Shown in pieces: positions 44,253 to 56,411 of a stretch of 64,000 bases of DNA (its first letter is position 1; the number at the start of each line of letters is the position of its first letter). A program made the translations under genes and the position numbers. The stretch is from Flaccisagitta enflata (Eukaryota; Chaetognatha; Sagittoidea; Aphragmophora). Under the pieces are notes generated by a model that saw nothing but the letters and a program-made list of their open reading frames with translations, made no database searches and was not told where the DNA came from. The stretch lies in the NCBI GenBank assembly GCA_965153355.1, contig OZ231128.1:20088001-20152000 (forward strand), in the 5' to 3' direction.

Positions 44253-44739
44253 TTTTGATCGAAGTAAACAACCAATGATATATTGACTTAAAGCTTGGAA
44301 CTTCACTGGTGATAAGTCTCACGTGAGCCTTTCTTTTCTTTTTTTTTTTCATTTATTTTCATCCTCGAAGTTGTGAATGAGGGATCGTGTCCGGTCTCAT
44401 GAGTCTCGAGGAGGAGATAAATGAGTGATAACATAAACTAATTCAAATCTTCAATCGCGAAACAAAAACAGAAGATGAAAATCGACTTTGGGGTTGAGTA
44501 AATAATCGTAAAGTTTGAAAATTCCTCAAGCACAGCGATGAAAACTTTTTTTTTCAAAATCAGAAGGTCGAAATAGAAGGAGCTTTCATTCAGTTTAGTT
44601 AGCGAGATCGGGGCCAGGATATTTTCTATGTATGTAGTATGAAATCCCATCTATGTTGACTCTAAAACAGCACAGGTACGAAAATTTATCCACGCACTCC
44701 TTTTGACTGATATTGATTAATCCCCAAACCCCCTTCCCC

Positions 44740-45455
<716 letters not shown>

Positions 45456-45981
45456 CCTCATTTTCTTTGTCCCATCGACGTCACCATATACAGGTAAGTG
45501 ATACTCTAATACAGTGATTCTAACGTGTCTTTTTATTGTTGCTCCCATTTGAAATGATCAAATGAATGATTTCTTAAGATTTCAAAGAGAAAATATTTCT
45601 ATTGATTTTTCTCCACCAAACGTTGGGCAAAAAATGTGTATTTTTGCAACGTTTTCTTGGAAGTCATAAACTCATTTAGCTTCACTATAAAGGTGATTCT
45701 GTGCTCTTGCCCTCTATCTGAAGTCCCCACTTTTGAATCATATTAGGAGTTGTAGAAAGTATCAACCAGACTTGACGTTTTGTAAAAACAATATTTTTTA
45801 GCCGTAAATGATTCTATTAACAGCAAACACATGAATGTTGGAACGGTGAAACCATTAAAAAAATATTTGCATGGCCAAAAGATTCAAAAAGTTAAGATCA
45901 CATAAAACAATTAGCTGGGGCCAAAAGTGACAAGCTATAATGGACAGATCGCCACGATAAATATGATAGCCATGGGGAACA

Positions 45982-46826
45982 TCATGGAATTCTCTTCCAC
46001 ATCCGGATCCCACTCAAACTGACGCAGGAGTAGGGACCTTCGTAGCTGCTGTCGAGGACGCTGATGCCGAGGCATTTGAAGGACCCTTTGACATTGTCGG
46101 CTACGTCACAATATTTGCTTTGTCGCTTCCTTTCGAAATGACGACCGGAAAGGTCTTCGCATAAGACAGTCCAGGCCGCGTTCTCGTCGCAGATCTGATA
46201 GTGAACATCGAATTTGAAAGATTGAACAAAAGTAATTATGGAATAAATGAATGTTTGAACTAACATGAGTGATTTAATTTATAAACGGATGAATAAGTGG
46301 AAAATTGAATCAGTTAATTTACGAGTATATACCAGCGAATAATCAAATTCATGAATGAATGAATTAATGAATAGATGAATAACTAAAGAAATGAATAGAT
46401 TAATGGTTGAATAGATGAATAGGAATGTACAAAAAATAAATAGAAATACAAATAAATGAATGAATGAATGAATAGATAAATGAATGGAAAAAAGGTTGTA
46501 ATCCAATTTCCACCTCGTCATTGGTGCCAATAAATTGCCATTTGGTGGCGCCGCACCAATAGCCCGTAGCTCCGCATCCGTTGTCGTTTGTTGTACGGAA
46601 AGAGACACGTCCCGGCAAAACGGCCGACTTGAATTCATACCAAATCAGATGTGGAAATGGCATAAAACGACCGCCAGTACCTTTCCCATCTTGGCCGCTG
46701 TGCCAAAACAAATCGGATGTGCGCTGGAACGCATTTTCCGGTGCATACCGGGCACTGTTGTCTACACGAGAAGACGTACCAGCGTGACCACCGACGAAGT
46801 GGAGTTCCTGGAGAACCTTATCTAAA

Positions 46827-46924
<98 letters not shown>

Positions 46925-49900
46925 TGTGTGTTTAGAGTCGCGTGTTGTTTAGCAGGGGTAATAATGTGATAGCTGTTTGCCTGCAGGGCATGTGATGTAA
47001 TTACAGACAGGCGGAAGGACCGACATTGCGCCGGATCTAGTAAATAGTCCAGGTTTTTTCTGCTCATGAAATTTCATTAACCTGAGTCGGGTGGTATGGC
47101 CATGGCATGATTTGAAAAAAAGACTAAGCTTTGTGCTAGGAAAGCCAAGATACAGTAGATGTCGTCTAGACTTGGAAATACGGGGGAATTCATTACAGGA
47201 AGACAAATATAGCTAAGAGAGTGATATTTGGAATATAAACTAATAAAAAGATGCTTTATTGCCCATGGGTGTTGGTTGCCATGGAAACACTTTTCCATGT
47301 ATTTACGCTAAATTATCAATTTTTTGAGAAATTTTTTGAGGGAACATTGTTTAAAATAAAATTTGCTACAACTTTCCCACAGTATTATCTGTAAAAATAT
47401 CGCTGGTTTGGCGGTTGCTAGGGAGCATCAAAGGGCTGTCACACATAGCTACGCTCCCTAGCAACGGCTAAACGAGCAATATTCTTACAGAACATACTGT
47501 GGGAAAGTTGTGGCAAATTTTATTTTAAACAATGTCCCCTAAAAAAAATTCTCAGAATATTGATACTTTAGCGTGAATACATGAAAATGTGTTTCTATGG
47601 CAACAAACACCCATGGGCAACAAAACATCCTTTTATCAGACTATATTCCAAATATCAGTCTCTTAAGTATATTTGTCTTCCTGTAATGAATTCCCCCGTA
47701 TTTCCAAGTTTAGACAACATCTACTGTATCTCGATTTCATTTATCAACAAAATGGAATCAAAACTTTTTTATGATAATTTGAGATAGAGCTCCCGCCACT
47801 AAAAAGCATAAAATTCTAGCATGATTCTGGCATGATTCTTATGAAGATGCGAGTCCACAACTAAAAATTTGGAGCTGAATCAGCATTAGCACTTGAACTA
47901 GCAGGCAATTTGCTAGCAGAGCTGCTAGCAGAAATCCCAACTGCTCTGCTAGCAGAATTTTTTTTGCTGCTAGCAGAGAGTAGCAGAAATTTCAAGCCTT
48001 TTTCAATGATTTTTTCACAAAAATTAGAGTAATTTCATCGAAAAATTTCCTTTTTTAAAAGAAAACAAGACTTTTTTTCCCAAAATCTTACATTGGGAAC
48101 CATTGCATTGTTTTAAAAAAAGTAAATACAATAAAGCCAAAACTCATTTTTGCATTAAGGTAAACCATTTGGCACAATTGAGAGTAAAATAGAGGGAGTA
48201 TCATCATAAAGAATATTTTGTTCAGGGCAGCATTATTAAATCGTCAAAAGAGAATTAGTAGATCATTGTCACATCATTTGATGAATTTGTGATTTGGTCA
48301 TTTCAAATGGAAAAAGAAATTTATCTCTCTTTCCCTATAAATGAATCTTGAATCTTGAAACATTTGGATCAACAAAATAGACTTACTAAGCTTGGCGTCA
48401 TAAAAAATGGCGGATTTTTAAAACCTTTTTTAACCATCTTAATCTAAGAGAAACTAAGGAAAATCGGTGATAGTTGGAAAGCTCTTTGAAATATCTTTCA
48501 TTTGAGTCGTGTCTGGATATAGTGGCTCAACTGGTTTAGAAATTACAGTGATTCAAAACAAACCTCTATTTTTTTACCCTTACGGTGTGTCATTAACAAA
48601 AGTTTGCTAATAATTTCATGATTACCAATATGAGAGAAGATTTTGTTCAATTGCCTTCAAATTTTCAGTGATGTCTAAATTGTGTGTCTTCTGATACCGG
48701 TTCAATTTTTGTGAGAATCGGAAATTTTTTTCTATGGTTTTTGCATGTTCCTTTACTAACCCTCATCCAAATTCTTGAAAAATGAAATTTCAAAAAAAAA
48801 CTTGTTTATTTCTGAATCATTTGAGCTCATACCCAGTTTACTTCTTTGGGAGAGGGCCCAGAATATAGGTCTTTGAAAGCACTCTAAAACTGTCAAAGAT
48901 TTTTCACAATCTTAACCATATCTTCATAAACAAAACGCTCAATAAAATCCAATCACTGATTCTTTCAAATCACAGTTTTGCAAACCAACATTGAAATCTT
49001 TTGCATGGTGAAAATGATAGTAAAAATTGTCCGATTTGCATGAAATTTTAGGAGCTGTTAAAGGAAGGTATGCTGTACCACCATATCAAATTTTATCTTA
49101 ATCGGATAAGGTTAAGTATGGTTTTTAGGAGATTATGTTTAAGTTATGATCGCTGACACATCGTAAGGGTGAAAAAAGAGAAGCGTTTTTCAAATTGATG
49201 TAGCTTCTAAACCGTTTGAGCAAAAATGTTGCGACACAACTCAAATGAAAGATCTTTCGAAGAGCTTTCTAAACATCACCAATTTTCCTTAGTTTCTCTC
49301 AAATTAAGTTTGCTAAAATAAGTTTTAAAAATCCGCCATTTTTTATGACGCCAAGGTTAAACAACTATCAACTTACCTACCATTTTATACTTTGATACAA
49401 AGAGGGTCCAAAACTATCGCTTCTCAGATGTTGTGGCAATTTAGGTGTGAATAAAAAATGATTTCATTATTTTCCAATTTTTAGTTATCTTTGAATTGCT
49501 TGAATCAAAATATAAATATCTATAGCCAGTTAAACTTACATTGATCATATCAATTACGTTGTCTTTATCACTGAGCAATTTCTACTCTTAGCTTAAATCT
49601 ATTCAATACTTATCAACAATAAATAAACATTTATTTTATTTTCTCTTAAATAATAAATATATGCTTGATTGATTATTAGTCTTTACAATCATGAGTTTCT
49701 AACTAAAATCAGTCTTGAATTGCACCAATAGCAAGATCTAGCTATATGAAGAATGATGAAAGTAAGAGCGACTCTTTTGGTGTAACCTTTCAGCTATTTT
49801 CAGATGAATTCCCAGATGACTTTTTGACAATAAAATGAAATATATTCTTTAATCAATATAATGTTCAAAGTATAATACAAAAATGCTTGAATTTTACTCT

Positions 49901-50165
49901 TTTACACATGTTTACTCTGTTGGTGCCTTCCGACATACTTATAAACTTTTATATTTATAACTGCTACTTTCTGCTAGCAGTGCTTGCAGAAAATTTTCAA
50001 AAATGCTATCTGCTAGCAGTAGAAAAAATCCACTGCTAGTTCAAGTGCTAAATTCAGCATTTGACTGAAAAGGGCTGAACATTTTAACTTACTCGGAAAT
50101 GGTTCGGCGACCGATTCGGATTTGTCCATCACCAGCATGACGGACAAGATAAAGAGAAAATGCAT
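45982..50165 (-). CDS. Secreted discoidin-like (galactose-binding-like) protein, three exons
   Basis: Spliced gene of 197 codons. Exon 1 is 50165-50093 (ATG to CCGA, donor GTAAGT). Exon 2 is 46821-46514 (acceptor cacatttag, donor GTGGAA). Exon 3 is 46194-45982 (acceptor ttcactatcag, stop TGA). Phases agree: exon 1 leaves one base that joins AT to make codon 25, and exon 2 ends on a codon boundary. Residues 1 to about 20 are a signal peptide (MHFLFILSVMLVMDKSESVA). Residues 44-127 read like an F5/8 type C domain: SARYAPENAFQ, FWHSG, HLIWYEFKSAVLPGRVSFRT and TKWQFIGTND. Residues 128-197 add CDENAAWTVLCEDLSG and CLGISVL and end SLSGIRMWKRIP. Cysteines are at 107, 114, 129, 139, 156, 168 and 184. 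The role is inferred as extracellular glycan or surface binding. The weak point is the intron 2 donor. A possible AATAAA lies near 45532. Confidence 0.82.
46822..46932 (-). promoter_or_regulatory. CA/CT microsatellite forming the intron 1 acceptor tract
   Basis: On the minus strand about 60 bp of CA is followed by about 40 bp of CT and then cacatttag at the exon 2 boundary. The microsatellite therefore supplies the polypyrimidine tract of the only acceptor that fits the phase. Confidence 0.7.
47151..47728. mobile_element. TA-flanked MITE, TACAGTAGATG family, copy 2 (in intron 1)
   Basis: Left TACAGTAGATGTCGTCTAGA and right, inverted, agacaacatctactgta, bounded by TA. Almost the whole element folds back: atgggtgttggttgccatgg near 47264 pairs with its inverse near 47595, and ctagggagc pairs with gctccctag about the centre. 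Closely similar to 63243-63818. Confidence 0.88.
47876..50061. mobile_element. Foldback element with GCTAGCAG-rich ends (in intron 1)
   Basis: TTAGCACTTGAACTAGCAG at 47886-47904 is exactly inverted at 50033-50051. Tctgctagcag-type units are clustered next to both ends. The interior carries a second inverted structure at 48391-49355. It ends about 30 bp from the exon 1 donor. No coding capacity. Confidence 0.75.
48391..49355. mobile_element. Nested foldback element (CTTGGCGTCAT ends)
   Basis: Left cttggcgtcataaaaaatgg and right, inverted, ccattttttatgacgccaag. Inverted similarity extends inward through ctaaggaaaatcggtgat and its inverse near 49270, and ttacggtgtgtca near 48593 and its inverse near 49160. 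No target duplication is obvious. It may be an insertion in the surrounding foldback or the core of the same element. Confidence 0.7.
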
Positions 50166-50230
50166 CTTGTTCAATGACGTTGAACTTATAATAAATATTT
50201 ATTGTTTTTAATCTGGAAAAAAAAGAGATG
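50166..50230 (-). promoter_or_regulatory. Possible 5' UTR acceptor upstream of exon 1
   Basis: On the minus strand tctcttttttttccag lies about 50 bp before the ATG, so the coding exon may be preceded by an untranslated exon further upstream. The stretch between it and the ATG is AT-rich. No convincing promoter was seen. Confidence 0.4.
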
Positions 50231-51235
50231 GTCCGCAAATATTTAAGACAAATAATTTAGAATGGTCGTCTGGGTTTTGCGAGATTGAAAAGATTCAAGT
50301 GGACAAGAGAATTTATAGTCGGTGATATTTACATCCGGGGTTACGCCGGTATAACCGCACTAGGTAATGCTTTTTTTTCGATTTCTAGAAATATCGTCGT
50401 GAGAAAACCGGGTGATTAATTGCCAAATCTAGAAAACTCTCTGGAAGGTGCATTGATTTCTTCCAAGGATGTGAATGCGGTTGATAGCTTCCCTCATTGA
50501 ATATTTCAACTTTCCTTTGAATTAATTTTAAGAGTAAAAATTTTGCACACATATTAATGTGTTCAAACACTTCTACCACACTAAAAATTCATTTTTGCAA
50601 ATTTGATTCAACTCTTGTCTGATAACTTGCTAAGCCCTTAATTTGTACATTCTCCTCTTATTTGTATGTTTAGCCCCTGATTTGGACATAGTTCTTTTCA
50701 TATTGCTTCATTTTGTATCATGACTATCGTGTATAAGGAAAATTTTGTATGAACATCTAAACATTCTGATTAATTATAGCTGCGACTGCGACTAAGAAAA
50801 TCATATTATATTTTATTATTGTAATATATTTCTATAAATAAACAAGAACAAAACTTCATTTGAAAAACGTATGGGCCTCATTAGTATAAAAATTCGATTT
50901 ATAAAGACATTGAAATTATGAATATTTTTGACAATCTCTTATTGTGCCTAAAAAAAATGAAAGATAAATGGATCTAAAAAAATTGCTTGAAAACTTAAAA
51001 CTTAGGTCTCTACGATCCATAATGTCAAATTGTCGATGATCTGATCAATTTCAATTATGCGTATTGACTAGAGTGGTCATACATGACTTGATTACGTTGC
51101 CCACTACGGCATGTAAGGGGGTATCACATCACTATTACTGAGTATATTTCCCAAGTTTGACAACTCTTCTATCCGACTAAAACGATACGGAGTAGGATGA
51201 GGAGGAGGGGTTAAAGTGGTAATTGCCTATTTTCT
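50231..51235. other. Anonymous AT-rich sequence upstream of the gene
   Basis: No exon, RNA or repeat could be supported. The promoter of the minus-strand gene may lie here. Confidence 0.4.
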
Positions 51236-51297
51236 TCTCTTTTTCAAGAGTTAACTTCAACGGCTCATATCTCCTTAACAAATTGACAAAATCACCT

Positions 51298-51352
51298 CAA
51301 CTTGGGCTCATTTTAAAGGGCAGACACAGCTTTTCAAAATGAGCCCAAGTTG
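51298..51352. repeat. Short hairpin, tcaacttgggctcatttt inverted
   Basis: The two 18-bp arms are separated by about 20 bp. A third related segment (cctcaacgtgagctcaattt) lies at 51475. Confidence 0.7.
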
Positions 51353-51524
51353 AGATATGTAGCTTGATTCATTTTGGGATAACAATCTTCCAAAGTTATA
51401 TCATTTGCAGGAAAAAAGTGAAACTCTTCACAACATTGCGCTATCATGTCTCCTAAACAAATTGAGCTACAGACCTCAACGTGAGCTCAATTTATAATGT
51501 ACCACGCAGTTACAATATCTCCAC

Positions 51525-51700
51525 ACATGGGTGGGCAGGGGCGTCCAACCCCCAACCCCCATCCACACCCAAACCCAAAACCCACACACATACATCTAGA
51601 GCAATCATTTTTCTACTTTTTGACTCAGTCATTACGGACGGACGGACTTACCAATGGACGAACGAACAAAGCCTCCTATAGAGTTGCTTGTCCACGATTA
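51525..51700 (+). repeat. Family A variant
   Basis: It has catgggtgggcaggggcgtc, caacccccaaccccc, tactttttgactcagtcatt and acggacggacggactt, and ends gagttgcttgtccacgatta. It is related to 34723 and 61776. Confidence 0.6.
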
Positions 51701-51728
51701 GAAATATTAAAGGGACATCCAAATTCAA

Positions 51729-51898
51729 CTAGGCTGGATATAGGGCGGGCTGTATTGTGGCTTGGCAGGGGCTGTAATGCTCAAAAGTTGCTATTTCAGC
51801 CAATTTTGCGTCCTTGGAATCTTTGCGTTACCTTCCTACCTTCCTACATACAGACCTATTTTCTCTCTCATAGAGTCGCTTAGCCTGCGACTAAAATG
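51729..51898 (+). repeat. Diverged family A element
   Basis: It starts aactaggctggatataggg, has cttggcaggggctgtaatgc, and ends gagtcgcttagcctgcgact with a GTCGC/GCGAC stem. Confidence 0.55.
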
Positions 51899-52024
51899 CT
51901 TTCCAGCGAAAGGTTAACAATTTTGGGACAACTAACAAAATCCTATAAAATCCTATAGATGGGTCCTCTGTATTTTCTTTCTGCCGCTGAGCTTGTTGAA
52001 AAACCGCGCGCGTGCTTTTTTTTG

Positions 52025-52058
52025 AGTGTGTGTGTGTGTGTGTGTGCGTGTACGTGTG

Positions 52059-52090
<32 letters not shown>

Positions 52091-52130
52091 TGCGTGCATG
52101 CGTGCGTGCGTGTGTGTCTGTGTCTGTGTC
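52025..52130. repeat. (GT)n / (GTGC)n microsatellite
   Basis: GT units with a (GTGC)n island at about 52070-52110. Confidence 0.9.
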
Positions 52131-52189
52131 TCTCCGTCGTCTACGTTATCTTTGTCATCTTCGTCATCGCCTTTCCCATTGAGAAAAAA

Positions 52190-52491
52190 ACAAGGCCGGA
52201 TAGGTGATTTAAGGGGTTGTGGTGTCTTTGGTGTGTCAGAGGTGGTGATTTAGGTGGGATCTGGGGTGGTCGGGTGGTTGTAGCCTGTTGTATGTGTAAA
52301 TAAACTACTGTGGATACACGGCTAACCCAGTCGCGTGCGGATGGGCAGGGGCCATATTTGAGATCAGCAGAGCATTTGGGCAGGAGCAGTAAGGCCAAAA
52401 AGCTAAAAAACGCCGAAAAAGTTAAGTGTGATGGACGGACGGACTGACGGACCGACAGACAAAGCGGGGTGTAGAGTGGCCTGCACGCGAC

Positions 52492-52495
<4 letters not shown>
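52190..52495 (+). repeat. Family A element with a 114-bp insertion near its start
   Basis: CAAGGCCGGA at 52191-52200 is followed by 114 foreign bases (taggtgatttaagg to aaactactgtgga) and then resumes as tacacggctaacccagtcgc at 52315. The rest is typical: gcagagcatttgggcaggag, acgccgaaaaagttaag, gacggacggactgacgg and gcacgcgacta. It runs directly into (GA)n. Confidence 0.75.

Positions 52496-52562
<67 letters not shown>
52494..52562. repeat. (GA)n microsatellite
   Basis: About 34 perfect units directly joined to the 3' end of a family A element. Confidence 0.95.
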
Positions 52563-52564
<2 letters not shown>

Positions 52565-52652
52565 TTTTACGCAAACAAAAAAAATTGCCATGAACCAAAG
52601 GACGGATGCACAAACGGACTAAGCCTCTTATTAAGATGCGGGGATGCATTTA

Positions 52653-52783
52653 ACAAGGCTGTATACACGGTAATCCAGTTGCGGACGGTTGGGCAGGAGC
52701 AATAATACAAAAACAGATCGCAATTCACCGACCTACCGACGGACCAACACGGTAAGGTTGAGTTGTGTGTCTGCGACTAAAAA
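52653..52783 (+). repeat. Family A element, short form
   Basis: Caaggctgtatacacggtaa, cggacggttgggcaggagca and gaccaacacggtaaggttg, ending gtgtgtctgcgactaaaaa. Same subtype as 35129. Confidence 0.75.
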
Positions 52784-52812
52784 GGGCCACCATAGGTAAT
52801 AGTCGCAAAAGC

Positions 52813-53790
52813 GTTCGATGGTGAGCGGTACCCATGCCCTGCTAGAGTAAGTTGCGCTTGAAATTAAGTGAGGGAGCAGGGCAGCGGCCCCAAAGGGGTC
52901 GATGACCTAACACATGTGCAAAAATTAGGCGGAAAATGTAAAGATGTAGTTTCCATAATAAAAATAGCTCCAGTAACATGAAATTTGGACTGAAGATAGC
53001 TTTTTGGTGGTATTTTTGGGAAGTAAGAAGATTTGATTTCGATTCAATTCATATGATGCCTAATTCAGCCCTTTTGTCATAATTGCAATATCAAAATGTT
53101 GCCGATTTTTCCCATGTTTATGCTTCCAAAAATTGCTCATCATTACAATGCATTTATAGCACCCTGCGAGGAAAAAAAATAGCAAATTTGTCTGATATTT
53201 GTAGGGTAGAGTATCAAAAAGTAAACTGACTTTGGAAGTGCGCAGTTTTTACCCCATACGATGGTCAATCCTGAACTACATGCAGTTGAATAAAATGAAG
53301 AAAAAATTCATTTCTGAAATTGTTGCCCTTGAGGATTTACTGGCAAATCACCATAAAACGAGGTTTGCAGGACATTAGAGCCGTGCCCAATGTTCCAAAT
53401 TCATGAAATAAGGCACATTAGTTCATTTGAGGGAGTTTTATGGGTTTTGACAGCAGTTGTTACACTTAATCTGTACTCAAACAATCCTTTTCCGCCTAAT
53501 TTCTGCACATGTGTTATGCTTTCACATACATGGGGAATTTTCTCCTTCTCCTCTTAGTGGTTGAGCTTTGGTCATTTAGGTAAAGATTTCGGCCTGAAAG
53601 CTGGGATTTGGACCTCGAGGCTGGGATTTGGGCCTAATGGCTGAGACTTGGGCCTCGAGCCTAGGACTTGAGCCTCAAGGTTGGAATTTGAGCCTCAAGG
53701 CAAGAATTGGAGCCTCAAAGCTGAGATTTTGGCTCCGAGGCTGGGATTATGGTCTAAACGCTGGGATTTTTGCCTCGGTTTTTGTCATGA
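52813..53790 (+). repeat. Family B element split by a MITE
   Basis: The head tAGTCGCAAAAGCGTTCGAT is at about 52807-52826, then ggtgagcggtacccatgccc, the module agcggccccaaaggggtcga and tgacc. The element resumes after the MITE with tgctttcacatacatgggga and a core of ggctgggatttgggcctcga units at 53585-53775. The closing GGCCGCTGCCC module is absent. Confidence 0.75.
52908..53516. mobile_element. TA-flanked MITE nested in family B (ACACATGTGC ends)
   Basis: The ends are TA-ACACATGTGCAAAAATTAGG and, inverted, CCTAATTTCTGCACATGTGT-TA, continuing through gcggaaaatg and its inverse. The interrupted B sequence without the insertion would read gatgaccTAtgctttcac. The B copy at 6027 has gatgacctatgct at the same place and the fragment at 56784 has actatgctttcac, so TA is the target duplication. 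Confidence 0.9.
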
Positions 53791-53912
53791 ATCTGTTGGT
53801 CCATCTATTTTTCAGTTACTTCGTCATTTTATGAAGGTCAAGTTTTAGAAGGTCATGTTGAAAGGTGTAAAAATGTGCATTTTAGGTGCTGTAGTTGTCA
53901 TTGAGTACTCAA

Positions 53913-53913
<1 letters not shown>

Positions 53914-54010
<97 letters not shown>
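53914..54010. repeat. (GT)n microsatellite
   Basis: About 45 near-perfect units. Confidence 0.95.
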
Positions 54011-54011
<1 letters not shown>

Positions 54012-54087
54012 CAAGCCGACCAAAAAAAGTGCAAATGTGTAAAATTTCCACCATTGTATTGATCACACCGCCGTGCCGTCACCACCC

Positions 54088-54088
<1 letters not shown>

Positions 54089-54165
<77 letters not shown>
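54089..54165. repeat. (CT)n microsatellite
   Basis: About 38 perfect units. Confidence 0.95.
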
Positions 54166-54167
<2 letters not shown>

Positions 54168-54285
54168 CCATTTTTCCTCAAGGCTAAGTCAGGTTTGTTA
54201 AAGGCTATGTATGGCCGCAGCTTGGATGAGATGCTCAGTTTCAATGTAAAGTTTTAGTGAACGCATCCAATTCATGAGTACCAAA

Positions 54286-54586
<301 letters not shown>

Positions 54587-54589
54587 CAC

Positions 54590-55325
54590 ATAAAAATCAT
54601 ACAATGCAAAAGACAAATGAAATAAAGAATGAATTCCCTCATATATCACCCTGTTATTGGAGGGAGGGGGTTACTGATTTAGTATTTTGTAGTAACGTGT
54701 ACCCAGCCTATATTACTAATGTGATTTGAACGCATTTCCCCTTGGATAGGCATAACCTACGAAATTGCACGAAAGAAAAAAAAAAGAAAAAAAAAAACAA
54801 AACAAAAGAAAAAAAACAACCTCCACCATCAACTGCACATCTTACTCCGTACGGTTTTCAGATTCTTAAGAAGCAAAAAGATTTTAGAGAAATACTACTT
54901 GGATGTAGTGGATAGCCCATGTTCATGCCGGAGAGACCAAGATGAAAAGGTCAGATAGTGACCACTCTAGTATTGACACAATCAAAAGTGATAGGTACTG
55001 GTGTTTGAACTCCAAAATGGAAGCGGAAGCTCTGGAAGCGGCAAAAAATCGACCGCTTCCGCATCCCTTATCTATTAGTTGTGAAACACCTCTCAGTATT
55101 TTCTTTTCTTTCGAACAGCCGCGTTGTGAGACGAGATTAATAGCATGACCCAAAATAATCGAGACTCGCATATCTATTTGGTACAGTGCCATGATTTTGG
55201 GGACAATAAGGATAGACGAGGGAAGGGTTTCAAATTTGCAATATTTGCAATGGTATTATGGTGCAATGGTACAATATTTGCAATGGTACATTATTTGCAA
55301 TGGTACAATGTTTAAATAATGAAAG
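54590..55325. other. Anonymous sequence
   Basis: It contains an A-rich patch at 54775-54825. A short imperfect repeat of atttgcaatggtac units lies at 55236-55310. No gene is supported. Confidence 0.4.
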
Positions 55326-55334
55326 TAGCCATTT

Positions 55335-55562
55335 CGCTAAGAAAGATAAATAAATAAATGAATAAATAAATGAATAAATAGATAAATAAATAAATAAATA
55401 AGTGAATAAATATATAAACAAATAAATAAATAAATAATTAGATAAATAAGTAAATAAATAAATATATAAATGAATATATGAATAAATAAATAAAATAGTA
55501 AATAAACAAATAAACGAATAAATAAATAAATAGATAAATGAATAAATAATCAAAAATAAAAT
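55335..55562. repeat. (AAAT)n-type microsatellite
   Basis: ataaataaataaatgaata units with scattered substitutions. Confidence 0.9.
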
Positions 55563-55716
55563 CTTGCGTTTGCGTTTCGAATTCGTTACGTTAATTCTAA
55601 TCAATGACGTAGAAGCCTTCCTCATCTTTCAAAGTGGCCATCTGATTATTCAAAGCTACACCAGCCGTCGGTCAGGATTCCCGGTTGCAAAAAGCTTAAA
55701 GAAAATATAAAAGAAA

Positions 55717-56411
55717 TGGACACCTCACAGATTTTTGCACAGAGGATCAAAAAAGGCTGTAGAACACGATTCTGATATTCATTTTGACCTAACTTGAGCC
55801 AAAAAAATTAGAAACGTTTTTTTGTGCTAAAAACAGCTATTTTTCTTTTAAGAATGGTGTAAAATGAAACTCTTTAGATTTTTTTTTACAGAAACTTAAA
55901 GTACCAATAGCAATTGATACTTGAGTGAACCTAGAACGATTTTAGATAGGTCTGCGAGCTTCAAAAACTGCATTAGAATCCTCAAAAGTGAAAAAATGAC
56001 CCAAAATAAAAAAATTCTAAAAACTTATGTTTTGGAACAGTTTCTTAGGGTAAGATATGCTATCAGTATGAATTTCATTGATTAACTAATAAAAAAGATG
56101 CAAGTGATAGGCAAAAAACGCGAAACCGCAATATGCAAATGAGATCAAGTGCAAACTTTCAAAAATAGCAAAGATCATGTAGAAACACCAAAAATTGAAT
56201 CAGCACAGTGCAAATGATCAACACACATCAATTTCAGTCAGAATCAACCAAAACATGTGAAAAAAATAGTGTTTTTATAGCAAAAAACACAATTTTTTAC
56301 ATAAAAAACAGTTTCTAATTTTTTTGGCTCATGTTAGGTCAAAATGAATATCAGAATCGTGTTCTACAGCCCCTGAGCAGTCCCCTGAGCAAAAAACTGT
56401 GATGTGTCCAT
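55717..56411. mobile_element. Foldback MITE (ATGGACAC ends)
   Basis: Left atggacacctcacagatttt and, inverted, aactgtgatgtgtccat. Inverted similarity continues through gctgtagaacacgattctga, tattcattttgacctaac and gagccaaaaaaattagaaac. The target duplication is unclear because A- and T-rich flanks extend the complementarity. Confidence 0.75.

Noticed and set aside
45470-45500. Perfect donor CAGGTAAGTG on the plus strand after (CT)n
   Set aside because: No acceptor or open exon precedes it; the preceding 700 bp are CT repeat.
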